DNA of 64,000 nucleotides, taken from assembly GCA_001942045.1 (NCBI GenBank), contig MSTD01000007.1, positions 108,409-172,408 of the forward strand, read 5' to 3'. Below the pieces are notes generated by a model, which was not told the origin of the DNA, did no database searches, and saw nothing but the letters and a program-made list of their open reading frames with translations. This DNA is from Mycolicibacterium porcinum. Lineage in GTDB: Bacteria; Actinomycetota; Actinomycetes; Mycobacteriales; Mycobacteriaceae. The position numbers and the translations under genes are program-made. Below, piece after piece: positions 8,379 to 16,928 of this stretch (its first letter is position 1; the number at the start of each line of letters is the position of its first letter).

Positions 8379-9932
8379 TCAGCGCCCGGGCAGCTTCTGC
8401 ACCGCCCGGATCATCGGGGTGAGCGCCTTCTGCCAGAACGTTTGCGAAATGCCCAGCGGGGGATCGAGATTGATCACCCGTGCGGTCGAGACGGTCTGCG
8501 ACTCGGTGTATTTGAGGATGCCGTCGGCGCCGTGCCTGCGCCCGACCCCGGAGGCCTTCATCCCGCCCATCGGGGCTGCGGTGCTGCCCCAGGCCAGGGC
8601 GTAGCCCTCGTCCACGTTGACCGTGCCGGCCTGGATCCGGGCCGCGATCGCCTCGCCTTCGGCTTTACTGCCTGCCCACACACTGGCGTTCAGGCCGTAC
8701 TCGGTGTCGTTGGCCTTCGCGATGGCCTCCTCCACGGAGTCGACGGGATAGATCGACACCAGCGGGCCGAACGTCTCGTTGCGTGCGCATTCCATCTCGT
8801 CGGTGACACCGGTCAGTACCGTCGGCTCGAAGAAGAGCGGGCCGATGTCGGGGCGCGGGTTACCGCCGGCAACCACGGTGGCGCCCTTGACCTTTGCATC
8901 GTCGACGTGACCGGAGACGGTCTTGACCTGATCTTCGGAGATCAGACTGCCCATGTCGGCGGTGAAGTCGTAGCCGGCCGCCAGGTTCATGTTGCGTACC
9001 TGCTCACCGAACTTGGCGGTGAACTCGTCGGCGACCTCCCGCTCGACGTAGATCCGCTCGATCGAGATGCACAGCTGCCCGGCGTTGGAGTAGCAGGCCC
9101 GGGTCGCGGCCTTGGCGGCCACGTCGAGGTTGGCCCCCTTGGTGATGATCATCGGGTTCTTGCCGCCGAGTTCGGCCGAGAAGCCGATCAGCCGTCGCCC
9201 GCACTGCTCGGCCAGGGACCGGCCGGTGGCGGTGGAGCCGGTGAACATCAGGTAGTCGCAGTTCTCGACGATCGCGGTGCCGACCACCGACCCCGGTCCG
9301 GGAACCACTGCGAACACATCGCGCGGCAGGCCTGCCTGGTACAGCAGTTCGGCATTGGCCAGCGTGCAGTACGGAGTCTGGCTGTCGGGCTTGACCACCA
9401 CCGCGTTTCCGGCCAGCAGGGCCGGGATGGAGTCCGAGATCGACAGGGCCATCGGGTAATTCCACGGCGAGATGACCCCGATGACGCCCTTAGGGTGATG
9501 GTTGACCACGGTCTTGACGATGCCGGGCAGCAGGCCCTGCACCCGTTTCGGGGAGAGCAGTTTCGTCGCCTCGCGCGCGTAGTAGCGCGAGTTGAGGATC
9601 ATGTCGACGATCTCTTCCTGCGCGGCCGAGCGGGCCTTGCCGGTCTCGGCCTGGGCCACGTCCATCAGGAAGTCCCGATTGCGGGCCACCAGTTCGCCGA
9701 AGCGCTCGATGACGGCGGCGCGTTCCTTGACCGGGCGCTTGGCCCACTGTGCCTGGGCGGCGCGCGCTTTGGCGAAGGCAGCAGTCACGTCCTCGGCGGT
9801 GCCGACCGGGATGGTGGTCAGCTCCTTGCCGGTGAACACCTCTTCGATCGACTTGGACTGCCGGGCGTCAGCGTCGTCGATGGCGACGAGCGCGCGCAGG
9901 CGGGCGAAGTCAGCGGCGGACGGAGCGGGCAT
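8379..9932 (-). CDS. gabD2: Succinate-semialdehyde dehydrogenase
   Basis: Aldehyde dehydrogenase of 517 residues that follows M. tuberculosis GabD2 (Rv1731) from MPAPSA at the N-terminus to the C-terminal VQKLPGR. Catalytic residues are Asn158 (SPWNYP), Glu254 (AELGGK) and Cys288 (NAGQLCIS). GabD2 oxidises succinic semialdehyde to succinate, feeding GABA-shunt carbon into the TCA cycle. The ATG at 9932 is preferred over an upstream TTG because AGGGAG lies 6 nt before it and the family N-terminus matches. It is convergent with the pucR-type gene, 24 bp away, and appears monocistronic. Confidence 0.92.
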   Translation of the reverse strand: MPAPSAADFARLRALVAIDDADARQSKSIEEVFTGKELTTIPVGTAEDVTAAFAKARAAQAQWAKRPVKERAAVIERFGELVARNRDFLMDVAQAETGKARSAAQEEIVDMILNSRYYAREATKLLSPKRVQGLLPGIVKTVVNHHPKGVIGVISPWNYPMALSISDSIPALLAGNAVVVKPDSQTPYCTLANAELLYQAGLPRDVFAVVPGPGSVVGTAIVENCDYLMFTGSTATGRSLAEQCGRRLIGFSAELGGKNPMIITKGANLDVAAKAATRACYSNAGQLCISIERIYVEREVADEFTAKFGEQVRNMNLAAGYDFTADMGSLISEDQVKTVSGHVDDAKVKGATVVAGGNPRPDIGPLFFEPTVLTGVTDEMECARNETFGPLVSIYPVDSVEEAIAKANDTEYGLNASVWAGSKAEGEAIAARIQAGTVNVDEGYALAWGSTAAPMGGMKASGVGRRHGADGILKYTESQTVSTARVINLDPPLGISQTFWQKALTPMIRAVQKLPGR

Positions 9933-10047
9933 CGGGGACTCCCTACTGGCAAGTAACAAACAGTCAGGCTCAACCTACTCGGTACCGGCAGTCCGACAAA
10001 GGCACACCTTGTCCGATCTGTTCACGACTGAGCGGGGTTCAGCGTCC

Positions 10048-10053
10048 TAACCT
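10048..10053 (+). promoter_or_regulatory. -10 element of leaderless VOC gene
   Basis: TAACCT lies 6 nt before the ATG at 10060 and no Shine-Dalgarno is present, the geometry of a leaderless mycobacterial transcript. Confidence 0.5.
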
Positions 10054-10059
10054 GCGGAT

Positions 10060-10455
10060 ATGGCATTGAACCTGAACTCGGCGGTCATCGAGATCGTCAC
10101 CGGAGATCTTCCGCGCGCCCTGGATTTCTATCGGCTGCTGGGGCTGGTGGTTCCGCAGCCGGACGGGCCGCACGTCGAGGTCGCGTTGCCCGGAGGAAGC
10201 CGTCTCGCGTTCGACACCGAGGAGGTGATTGCCGGAATGCATCCCGGCTGGACACCTCCGACCGGACCTGGGCGGGTCGCGCTGGCCTTCGGGCTCGACG
10301 CACCTGCCGATGTCGACGCGCTCTATGAGCGGCTCACCACCGCCGGGCATGCGGGGATACTCAAGCCGTTCGACGCGCCATGGGGGCAGCGCTACGCCAC
10401 CGTCGAGGATCCTGACGGCACCTCGGTGGACCTGTTCGCGGCCCTGGGCAGTTGA
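10060..10455 (+). CDS. VOC/glyoxalase-fold protein
   Basis: Small protein of 131 residues with the vicinal-oxygen-chelate beta-alpha-beta-beta-beta pattern: NSAVIEIVTGDLPRALDFYR at the start, and the second module ending GQRYATVEDPDGTSVDLFA. The family includes glyoxalases, ring-cleavage dioxygenases, isomerases and resistance proteins, so no reaction can be named. The C-terminal EDPDGTSVDLF keeps the usual second-module sequence. It overlaps the 3' end of the minus-strand AraC gene by 64 bp. Confidence 0.8.
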   Translation: MALNLNSAVIEIVTGDLPRALDFYRLLGLVVPQPDGPHVEVALPGGSRLAFDTEEVIAGMHPGWTPPTGPGRVALAFGLDAPADVDALYERLTTAGHAGILKPFDAPWGQRYATVEDPDGTSVDLFAALGS

Positions 10456-11114
10456 CGGAGCTGGCGTAATCCGACCCCGGTCAGGGCCCGGACCTCGCGG
10501 TGCAGGTGCGGCTGGTCGGCGTAGCCGGCCCGCGCCGCGACCGCGCCGGCGCTCAGCCCGGTGCCGAACAGCCCGACCGCACGACGGAACCGGAGAATGC
10601 GCCGCAACGTCGCCGGCCCGTACCCGTAGACCGCCGCGCACTGTCGCTGCAGCGTCCGGTTCGACCAGCCGACCCCGCGTGCCGTCGCGGCGACCGATTC
10701 ACCGGCGGCCAGCCGGCGCGTGACGTCGTGCAGTGCCGGCAACGGCCACGGCGCGGTCTCGGTGCGCGGTCTCTGGGATGCCATCTTCTCGGCCAACTCG
10801 TCGAGTGAGTCACCGTCGACCCGGCACAGCTCACTCAGGTCGACCCTGGTGTTGCACAGTTCGGAGGCAGGCACGCCGAGCAGGCGCGGCAGTACTCCGG
10901 GCCGAAACCGCAACCCCTGTAACGGATCACGGCTGCCCGCGGCGATGAACGATGTGGTGTCGGGGCCTGCGACGACGATCCTGCCGTCCATCTGGATCAG
11001 GTCCATGCACCCGTCGGGCAGAACCCGGCCGGGTCCGGCCGGGCCGGTGCGCCGCCACCGGCATTCCACGAGGTCTTCGAGATGCGGTGGGGGTTGGTAT
11101 TCGCGGTAGCCCAC
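10392..11114 (-). CDS. AraC-family transcriptional regulator
   Basis: Regulator of about 240 residues. The C-terminal half is an AraC/XylS DNA-binding domain: a first HTH with SVAATARGVGWSNRTLQRQ, and a second with SAGAVAARAGYADQPHLHRE. The N-terminus, starting GYREYQPPPHLEDLVECRW, is the compact sensor-like domain common to actinobacterial AraC proteins. The GTG at 11114 is chosen because homology starts there; a TAGCGT -10-like element 7 nt upstream suggests a leaderless mRNA. The gene overlaps the VOC gene tail-to-tail and is divergent from a TetR gene only 42 bp away. Target unknown. Confidence 0.78.
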   Translation of the reverse strand: MGYREYQPPPHLEDLVECRWRRTGPAGPGRVLPDGCMDLIQMDGRIVVAGPDTTSFIAAGSRDPLQGLRFRPGVLPRLLGVPASELCNTRVDLSELCRVDGDSLDELAEKMASQRPRTETAPWPLPALHDVTRRLAAGESVAATARGVGWSNRTLQRQCAAVYGYGPATLRRILRFRRAVGLFGTGLSAGAVAARAGYADQPHLHREVRALTGVGLRQLRQLPRAANRSTEVPSGSSTVA

Positions 11115-11156
11115 GTCCCCGACGCTACCCGCGCTGCCATGCGGTTGAATCGGGGA

Positions 11157-11711
11157 ATGGCCGGGCGACCACGCGACACGTCGATCGACGAGCGCGTGCT
11201 CGCGGCCACGCGCGAACTGCTGGTCGAGGTGGGTTGGGACGACCTGAGCATTCGGCTGGTCGCGGCGCGCTGCGGGGTGGGCCGGTCCAGCCTGAACCGG
11301 CGGTGGGCGTCGAAGGCCGAACTGGTGCTGCACGCGATACTCGGCGAATCACCCGACATGTCACCGTTTTCCGGAACCGACCTGGCCGGCTGGATCGAGT
11401 GGGTGGTTCGCGGCAGTCACCAGCTGTTCGTCCGGCCCGATGTGAGCGAGGCGGTGCCCGGGCTGCTGCTGGCCTTGCGGGAGAACGCCGCGCTGCGGAA
11501 GGCGCTGTGGGACGGATTCAGTGGCCCGGCGATCGAGATGTTCGCGGCCAGGGGCTACGGATCGGAGTCCGAAGCCAGGGCGGCACTGTCCATGGCGGCC
11601 GGTGCGGCGCTGTTCACCACCACGGTGGCGATCGACGACGATTCGCCCGAGCTGCGGCAGCAGCTGGTGCGGTTGCTCAGTCAGGCGCTCGGGGCGTCAC
11701 CGTCCGAATGA
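11157..11711 (+). CDS. TetR-family transcriptional regulator
   Basis: Protein of 184 residues beginning MAGRPRDTSIDERVLAATRE, a typical TetR N-terminus. The helix-turn-helix is LSIRLVAARCGVGRSSLNRR followed by WASKAELV. The ligand domain is helical and not assignable. The ATG at 11157 is preferred because the conserved region starts there; an upstream in-frame ATG at 11139 is possible. It overlaps the convergent epimerase gene by 15 bp and is divergent from the AraC gene, with which it must share a very short control region. Confidence 0.82.
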   Translation: MAGRPRDTSIDERVLAATRELLVEVGWDDLSIRLVAARCGVGRSSLNRRWASKAELVLHAILGESPDMSPFSGTDLAGWIEWVVRGSHQLFVRPDVSEAVPGLLLALRENAALRKALWDGFSGPAIEMFAARGYGSESEARAALSMAAGAALFTTTVAIDDDSPELRQQLVRLLSQALGASPSE

Positions 11712-12671
11712 CGCGAGTATGGCGTCCTGGGGTGAACGCCACGCGTCGATGCCCAGCTCGACGAGAGTGCTCTTGTCGTCCGTCGGGGTGGCGGCGGTGA
11801 GCAGCAGCGCCGCCTCATGGCTGATGCCGTCGCCGAGCGGAAGTACCCCGCCGAGCAGGTCCGAGCACCAGCCGATGCCACGGAAAACGCTACCCGGCAA
11901 AGGGATTCGCCGGATCGTGCGCCCGGTGCCCTGCTCCAGCGCATCGATCATCTCGTTGAACGACACCATCACTCCGCCGCAGACGTAGCGCTTGGGGCCA
12001 CGCCCGGGAACCATCAGCCGCTCGTGCACCAGCGCGACGTCGCGCACGTCGATCATCTGCATGCCGCCGGTCATCCGGGGCGCCAGCCCGGCCTTGGCGA
12101 TGGGCGCCCAGCCGCGCTCGGTGACCCCGGCGGCGGTGAAGTAGGCGGGCCCCACCACGCTCGACGGATAGGTGACCACGACCGGGGCTCCGGCATCCTG
12201 CAAGCGTCGGGCCACGCGGTCGGCGTAGGCCTTGGTCTGCGCGTACGGGCTGCGGCCCGGCGCCGGCGGGGTGTCGGCGGAGATGACCCCGTTCGGCGGC
12301 GGGAACAGCGAGCTGTAGCTGCTGACCGACACGATCGGATCGAGCCCGGCCTCGACGGCCCGGTTCAGCACCGCCTCGGTAGCGTGCGCGTTGATCTCCC
12401 ACATCAGCTGCTCGCGCCGGCGATCGGTCCCGACGATGCCCGCCGCGTGGATCAGGGCGTCGCACCCCGACAGGAGGGACTCGACGGTGCCGTCATCGCG
12501 GATGTCGCCCTCGAGCACGGACATCTCGCCGAGGCCGGCGAGGTGACCGATCACCTCGTCGTCACCGCAGCCGGGCGCGACCAACAGCCGGATCCGATGA
12601 CCCGCGGCCAGCAGGCCTCGAACGGTGTGGGCACCGAGATAGCCGGTGCCTCCGGTCACTGCGATGTGCAT
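11697..12671 (-). CDS. NAD-dependent epimerase/dehydratase (extended SDR)
   Basis: Extended short-chain dehydrogenase of 324 residues. The Rossmann motif TGGTGYLG follows MHIAV, and YAQTK supplies the catalytic Tyr and Lys. The family acts on nucleotide sugars, steroids or related carbonyl substrates. The ATG at 12671 is chosen over one 15 bp upstream because GGGAGGTGA lies 6 nt before it. It starts 70 bp downstream of fadD17 on the same strand, so it may be read from the fadE26-fadE27-fadD17 operon. A 3-beta-hydroxysteroid dehydrogenase-like function would fit sterol neighbours, but that is inference. Confidence 0.8.
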   Translation of the reverse strand: MHIAVTGGTGYLGAHTVRGLLAAGHRIRLLVAPGCGDDEVIGHLAGLGEMSVLEGDIRDDGTVESLLSGCDALIHAAGIVGTDRRREQLMWEINAHATEAVLNRAVEAGLDPIVSVSSYSSLFPPPNGVISADTPPAPGRSPYAQTKAYADRVARRLQDAGAPVVVTYPSSVVGPAYFTAAGVTERGWAPIAKAGLAPRMTGGMQMIDVRDVALVHERLMVPGRGPKRYVCGGVMVSFNEMIDALEQGTGRTIRRIPLPGSVFRGIGWCSDLLGGVLPLGDGISHEAALLLTAATPTDDKSTLVELGIDAWRSPQDAILASFGR

Positions 12672-12741
12672 GCCGTCACCTCCCATGTTTCGATGCCGAT
12701 GGTATCGAAATGGGTGACGCGGCTGTCGCGGCGGGTGCCGG

Positions 12742-14241
12742 CTAGCGGGAGATCGGCCAGACCGGGTCGGCGCAGTCGATGCCGTCCGCCGACAACTGTC
12801 GCTTGATCACCTTGAACGTCTCGGTTCGCGGCAACCCTGGGCCGACCCGGACGTACGACGGCCACTGCTTGGGCCCCAGATCGGACTGTTCGGCCAGGAA
12901 GGCCCTGAACTTGTCTGCGTCGAACGGGGTGCCGGCTGTCAGCACCAGTGCGGCCATCACCTGATCGCCCACGTCGGGATCAGGGATCGGATACACCGCG
13001 ACCTCGGCAACATCGGGGTGGCGCAACAGGATTCGCTCGATCGGCGCGGTGCCCAGGTTCTCTCCGTCGACGCGCATCCAGTCGCCTAGGCGGCCGGCGA
13101 AGTGCGCGTAGCCGTCCTCGTCGACGTAGGCCAGATCGCCGGTGTGGTAGACGCCGCCGGCCATGCGCTCCGCCTCGGCGTCGGGATCGTTGTAGTAGCC
13201 GCGGAACCAGCCGGCGCCGGTCGGGTTCACCAGCTCGCCGACCACCCCGGGCGGGCACGGTTCACCGGTTTCCACGTCGACGATCGCCACCTGGTCGGTG
13301 AGCGGGCCGAGGGCGCCCTCAGGGGTGTCGGGGGTGCGGGCGATCGCGACACCGCCCTCGCTGGAACCGAATCCGTCGACCACCGTCACGCCGAACCGCT
13401 CGGCGAACCGGCGGAGATCCCGCGGTGCACCCTCGTTGCCGTAGAGGATCCGCAACGGATTGTCGGCGTCATCGGGCGCCGGATCGGTGGCCAGGATGTA
13501 GGAGAGCGGTTTGCCGACGTAGTTGGCGTAGGTGGCGCCATAGCGCCGGATGTCGGGCATGAACCCGGATGCGGAGAACTTGCGCCGCAACGCAATCGAC
13601 GCACCGGCGGCGGCCGCGACCGCCCAGCCGGCCATGATCGCGTTCGAGTGGAACAGCGGCATCGACAGGTACACGGTGTCGGTGGGGCCGAGCCCGAACC
13701 GGTCGGCCAGCATCCGGCCCGGGAACGCTACCTTGTCGTGGGTGACCCGCACGGCCTTGGGGTCGCCGCTGGTTCCCGAGGTGAAGATGAGCATGAACAG
13801 GTCGTCGGCCGTCAGCTCGGCGAACCTCACCGGGGTGCCCCGGTGCGACGCGAGTTCGGTTGCCCAGTCGGCAGATTCGACGTCGATGAAATCCACCCCG
13901 GGTGGGACCGCGTCGGGATTGTCGGTCAGCACCAGCTGACAATCGGCCTTGGCGATGTCGCGGGCCAGCGCCTCGCCGCAGCGGGTCTGGTTGAGCCCGA
14001 CGGGTACCAGCCCGTCCAGGCCCGCAGCCACCAGCAGACTGGAGAAAAACGTGGTGTTGCCCAGCAGTGCCCCGATGTGTGGCGGCTGGGAGGGGGCCAA
14101 CCGTGCCCGCAACGCCGCGGCCAGTTGTGCACCGGCGGCGATGTGGTCGGCCCAGCTGACGAATGAATCCTCTTGGTAGACACCGCGGTCGGTGACATCG
14201 GCCAGCGGAGCCAGCAGCTGGGTGACGGTTGGACCCCCCAT
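12742..14241 (-). CDS. fadD17: Acyl-CoA synthetase FadD17
   Basis: ANL ligase of 499 residues matching M. tuberculosis FadD17 (Rv3506) throughout: TVTQLLAPLADVTDRGVYQE at the N-terminus, the loop TSGTSGDPKAV, GFGSSEGG, and TFKVIKRQL with the catalytic lysine. In M. tuberculosis FadD17 CoA-activates sterol side-chain acids, preferring shortened (C24) substrates. It begins 3 bp after the fadE27 stop and is the third gene of the fadE26-fadE27-fadD17 operon, downstream of the KstR box at 16580. It should be induced by cholesterol through KstR derepression. Confidence 0.92.
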   Translation of the reverse strand: MGGPTVTQLLAPLADVTDRGVYQEDSFVSWADHIAAGAQLAAALRARLAPSQPPHIGALLGNTTFFSSLLVAAGLDGLVPVGLNQTRCGEALARDIAKADCQLVLTDNPDAVPPGVDFIDVESADWATELASHRGTPVRFAELTADDLFMLIFTSGTSGDPKAVRVTHDKVAFPGRMLADRFGLGPTDTVYLSMPLFHSNAIMAGWAVAAAAGASIALRRKFSASGFMPDIRRYGATYANYVGKPLSYILATDPAPDDADNPLRILYGNEGAPRDLRRFAERFGVTVVDGFGSSEGGVAIARTPDTPEGALGPLTDQVAIVDVETGEPCPPGVVGELVNPTGAGWFRGYYNDPDAEAERMAGGVYHTGDLAYVDEDGYAHFAGRLGDWMRVDGENLGTAPIERILLRHPDVAEVAVYPIPDPDVGDQVMAALVLTAGTPFDADKFRAFLAEQSDLGPKQWPSYVRVGPGLPRTETFKVIKRQLSADGIDCADPVWPISR

Positions 14242-14244
14242 CCG

Positions 14245-15342
14245 CTAGACCGGCGTGTCGGCGAGTTCGCGGCCGATGCGCAGCAGCTGCCCGGTTGCCC
14301 CGCCGACGCCGAACTCGGTCTGCTTGGCGGCCAGGAAGTACCGGTGCACCGGGTGGTCCATGTCGATGCCGACGCCGCCGTGCACGTGCACCGCGGTGTG
14401 CGCGACACGGTGGCCGGCCTCGGCGGCCCAGAACGCCGCACTGGCGACGTCGATGTCGGCGGGCAGATCCTCGGCCAACCGCCACGCGGCCTGGGTCAGC
14501 GTCAGCCGCAGACCCTTGACGTCGATGTAGCCGTCGGCCAGCCGTGACGAGACGGCCTGGAAGCTGCCGATCGGCCGGTCGAACTGCTCGCGCTCGCGGG
14601 CGTACTCGGAGGTGAGCTCCAGGGCCCGCTCCAGCACGCCGAGCTGGAAGGCGCTGTGGCCCAAGGCCGAATGCGTGGTGAGCCACTGCGCGACCTCGGC
14701 GCCGCCGACGACGCGTGCGGCGTCCACCGTCGTGCCCTGCAGTTCGAGATGGGCGACGCTGCCCTTGCCGGTGGTGCTCAGCACGCTGACCGTCACCCCG
14801 GGATCATCGCCGGAGACCAGGAAAACGCTGATACCGGACTCGGTTTCGGCCGGAACCAGGAACGCGTCGGCGATCGGCCCGTAGTTCACCTGGGTGCGGG
14901 TGCCGGTGAGCTTGTAGCTCGAGCCGTCGGCTTGAGCCTGCACCGGGCCCTGACCCATTTCGCCGTCGAGGGCCACCGCGAGGATCTTCTCACCGGCCAC
15001 AGCGGGCTGAGCCCACTCGGTGCGCAGCTCCTCGGACCCGAACGCGGCCAGCGCACCCGCGCCCAGCACCACGGAATCCAGGTAGGGCACGGCGGCCAGC
15101 TGGCGGCCCAGCGCGGTCAGCACGGCGGCCTGCTCGAGCACGCCCAGACCACCGCCGCCCACCGACTCGGGAGCCGCTGCCGACAGCACGTCGGCCTCGA
15201 CCAGCTTGGCCCACAGATTGGAGTCGAAACGTTGCTCCAGGCCGTCGAGCTCACGCTGACGTTCTGGCGTGCACACCGATTCGGTGATCGTGCGCACCAG
15301 GCCACCCAGGTCGGCGGCCTCTTCGGTCGTCTTGAAATCCAT
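14245..15342 (-). CDS. fadE27: Acyl-CoA dehydrogenase subunit FadE27 (ChsE5)
   Basis: Acyl-CoA dehydrogenase-fold protein of 365 residues. The C-terminal helical domain holds EREQFDRPIGSFQAVSSRLA and the end HGGVGIDMDHPVHRYFL. In M. tuberculosis FadE26 and FadE27 form the ChsE4-ChsE5 alpha2beta2 heterotetramer that dehydrogenates CoA esters of the cholesterol side chain. The protein is shorter than homotetrameric dehydrogenases, as expected of the partner subunit. It starts 13 bp after the fadE26 stop, consistent with stoichiometric translation. Confidence 0.92.
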   Translation of the reverse strand: MDFKTTEEAADLGGLVRTITESVCTPERQRELDGLEQRFDSNLWAKLVEADVLSAAAPESVGGGGLGVLEQAAVLTALGRQLAAVPYLDSVVLGAGALAAFGSEELRTEWAQPAVAGEKILAVALDGEMGQGPVQAQADGSSYKLTGTRTQVNYGPIADAFLVPAETESGISVFLVSGDDPGVTVSVLSTTGKGSVAHLELQGTTVDAARVVGGAEVAQWLTTHSALGHSAFQLGVLERALELTSEYAREREQFDRPIGSFQAVSSRLADGYIDVKGLRLTLTQAAWRLAEDLPADIDVASAAFWAAEAGHRVAHTAVHVHGGVGIDMDHPVHRYFLAAKQTEFGVGGATGQLLRIGRELADTPV

Positions 15343-15355
15343 TGGTGTGCCGTCC

Positions 15356-16534
15356 TTACCGGTTCACTCGGGGCAGGCCGAGCGCGACCATGCCGATGAT
15401 GTCACGCTGAATCTCGTTGGTGCCGCCGCCGAAGGTCAGGATCAGCGCCGAGCGGTGGAACCGCTCGATGCGACCGCGCAGCAGCGCGCCCTTGCTGTCC
15501 GGGCGCAGCGTCGCCGAGGTGCCGAGCACCTCCATCAGCAGGCGGTAGGCCTCGGTGGCCAGCTCGGTGCCGTACACCTTGGCCGCCGACGCGTCCGCGG
15601 GGGAGGGGGAGCCGTCGGAAGAGGCCAGCTCCCAGTTGATGAGCTTGAGCACCTCGGCCTTGGCGTGCACCCGGGCCAGGTTGAGCTGCACCCACTCGGA
15701 GTCGATGATCCGCTTGCCGTGCACGTCCTTGGTGTTCTGGGCCCACTCGCGGACCCCGTCCAGCGCGACGTAGATCGGCTGCGACGACACCAGCGCGACA
15801 CGCTCATGGTTGAGCTGGTTGGTCACGAGCTTCCAACCGGCGTTCTCCTCGCCGACCAGGTTCGTGGCCGGGATGCGCACGTCCTGGTAGTAGGTGGCGC
15901 TGGTGTCGACACCGGACATGGTGTGCACCGGCGTCCAGGAGAAGCCCTCGGCGGTGGTCGGCATGATCAGCATCGAGATGCCGCGGTGCTTCTTGGCCTC
16001 GGGGTTGGTGCGCACGGCCAGCCACACGTAGTCGGCGTAGGCGATCAGCGACGTCCACATCTTCTGGCCGTTGACCACGTAGTCGTCGCCGTCACGCACC
16101 GCGGTGGTCCGCAGCGCAGCCAGGTCGGTGCCCGCGCCGGGCTCGGAGTAGCCGATCGAGAAGTGCAGCTCACCCGCGGCGATCTTGGGCAGGAAGAACT
16201 TCTTCTGCTCCTCGGTGCCGAAGTGCATGATCGTCGGCGCGACGCTGTTGATCGTCAGGAACGGCACCGGGGCGCCGGCGATCGCCGCCTCATCGGTGAA
16301 GATCAGGCCATCCATCGGCGGACGCTCCTGCCCGCCGAACTCCTTGGGCCAGCTCAGCGTCAGCCAGCCGTCCTTGCCCATCTGCGCGACGGTCTCGCGG
16401 TAGACGTTGCCGCGTCCCATCTCGCCCTCGGACGAGCTGAGGGCCTCTACCCGTTCGGGCGTCATCAGCTTGGAGAAGTACGCGCGCAATTCGCGACGCA
16501 GCTCCTCCTGCTCGGGGGTGTAACCGATCCGCAT
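15356..16534 (-). CDS. fadE26: Acyl-CoA dehydrogenase subunit FadE26 (ChsE4)
   Basis: Acyl-CoA dehydrogenase of 392 residues. It has the family signature SIGYSEPGAGTDLAAL, the following VVNGQKMWTS strand, and the C-terminal FGGGTNEIQRDIIG nucleotide-binding element. It is the partner of FadE27 in the ChsE4-ChsE5 complex of cholesterol side-chain beta-oxidation. It heads the minus-strand operon fadE26-fadE27-fadD17, divergent from fdxD across a 165-bp region that contains a KstR box 46 bp upstream of its ATG. GAGGA lies about 10 nt before the start. Confidence 0.93.
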   Translation of the reverse strand: MRIGYTPEQEELRRELRAYFSKLMTPERVEALSSSEGEMGRGNVYRETVAQMGKDGWLTLSWPKEFGGQERPPMDGLIFTDEAAIAGAPVPFLTINSVAPTIMHFGTEEQKKFFLPKIAAGELHFSIGYSEPGAGTDLAALRTTAVRDGDDYVVNGQKMWTSLIAYADYVWLAVRTNPEAKKHRGISMLIMPTTAEGFSWTPVHTMSGVDTSATYYQDVRIPATNLVGEENAGWKLVTNQLNHERVALVSSQPIYVALDGVREWAQNTKDVHGKRIIDSEWVQLNLARVHAKAEVLKLINWELASSDGSPSPADASAAKVYGTELATEAYRLLMEVLGTSATLRPDSKGALLRGRIERFHRSALILTFGGGTNEIQRDIIGMVALGLPRVNR

Positions 16535-16579
16535 TGTGCTGCATCCTCACTGCTTGATAGACCTGAGTTCTCACCTGGT

Positions 16580-16593
16580 TGTAACACGTTCTA
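16580..16593. promoter_or_regulatory. KstR operator between fadE26 and fdxD
   Basis: TGTAACACGTTCTA fits the mycobacterial KstR consensus TNNAACNNGTTNNA at every fixed position. KstR is the TetR repressor of cholesterol genes, released by a sterol-CoA ligand. One site here can serve both divergent operons. Confidence 0.85.
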
Positions 16594-16699
16594 GTCTTAG
16601 GATCCAGGCCGGTGCCGGACTGGTATCCGTCAGGTGTGGTCGTATTCTGTGGCTGCGCGCACGCAGCCCGGTGCGTACACACGTCGTGAGGAGGTCGCC

Positions 16700-16891
16700 A
16701 TGCGAGTAGAAGTTGACCGTGATCGCTGCGAAGGCAATGCGGTCTGCGTGGGTATTGCCCCTGATTTGTTCGATCTTGACGACGACGACTACGCCGTGGT
16801 CAAGGCCGATCCGGTGCCTGCCGACCAGGAAGGTCTGGCCGAGCGGTCCATCGCCGAATGCCCCCGGGCAGCCCTGATCCGAAAAGACTAG
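16700..16891 (+). CDS. fdxD: 3Fe-4S ferredoxin FdxD
   Basis: Ferredoxin of 63 residues with three cluster cysteines: Cys10 and Cys16 in CEGNAVC, and Cys54 in ECPRAAL. This is the C-X5-C...CP pattern of single [3Fe-4S] actinobacterial ferredoxins that feed P450s and other oxygenases. The ATG at 16700 follows a strong ribosome-binding site (GAGGAGG) at normal spacing. The position upstream of hsd4A matches Rv3503c. It probably supplies electrons to a sterol-metabolising oxygenase or accepts them from an acyl-CoA dehydrogenase; partner not shown by sequence. Regulated by the KstR box at 16580. Confidence 0.92.
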   Translation: MRVEVDRDRCEGNAVCVGIAPDLFDLDDDDYAVVKADPVPADQEGLAERSIAECPRAALIRKD

Positions 16892-16928
16892 AGGCATTCA
16901 TAAATATGCCGCGCACGCGAGGAGCGAA

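Noticed and set aside
16900..16920. GGCAT...ATGCC inverted repeat between fdxD and hsd4A as terminator
   Set aside because: Only 5-bp arms; AT-rich gap looks like an ordinary ribosome-binding region.
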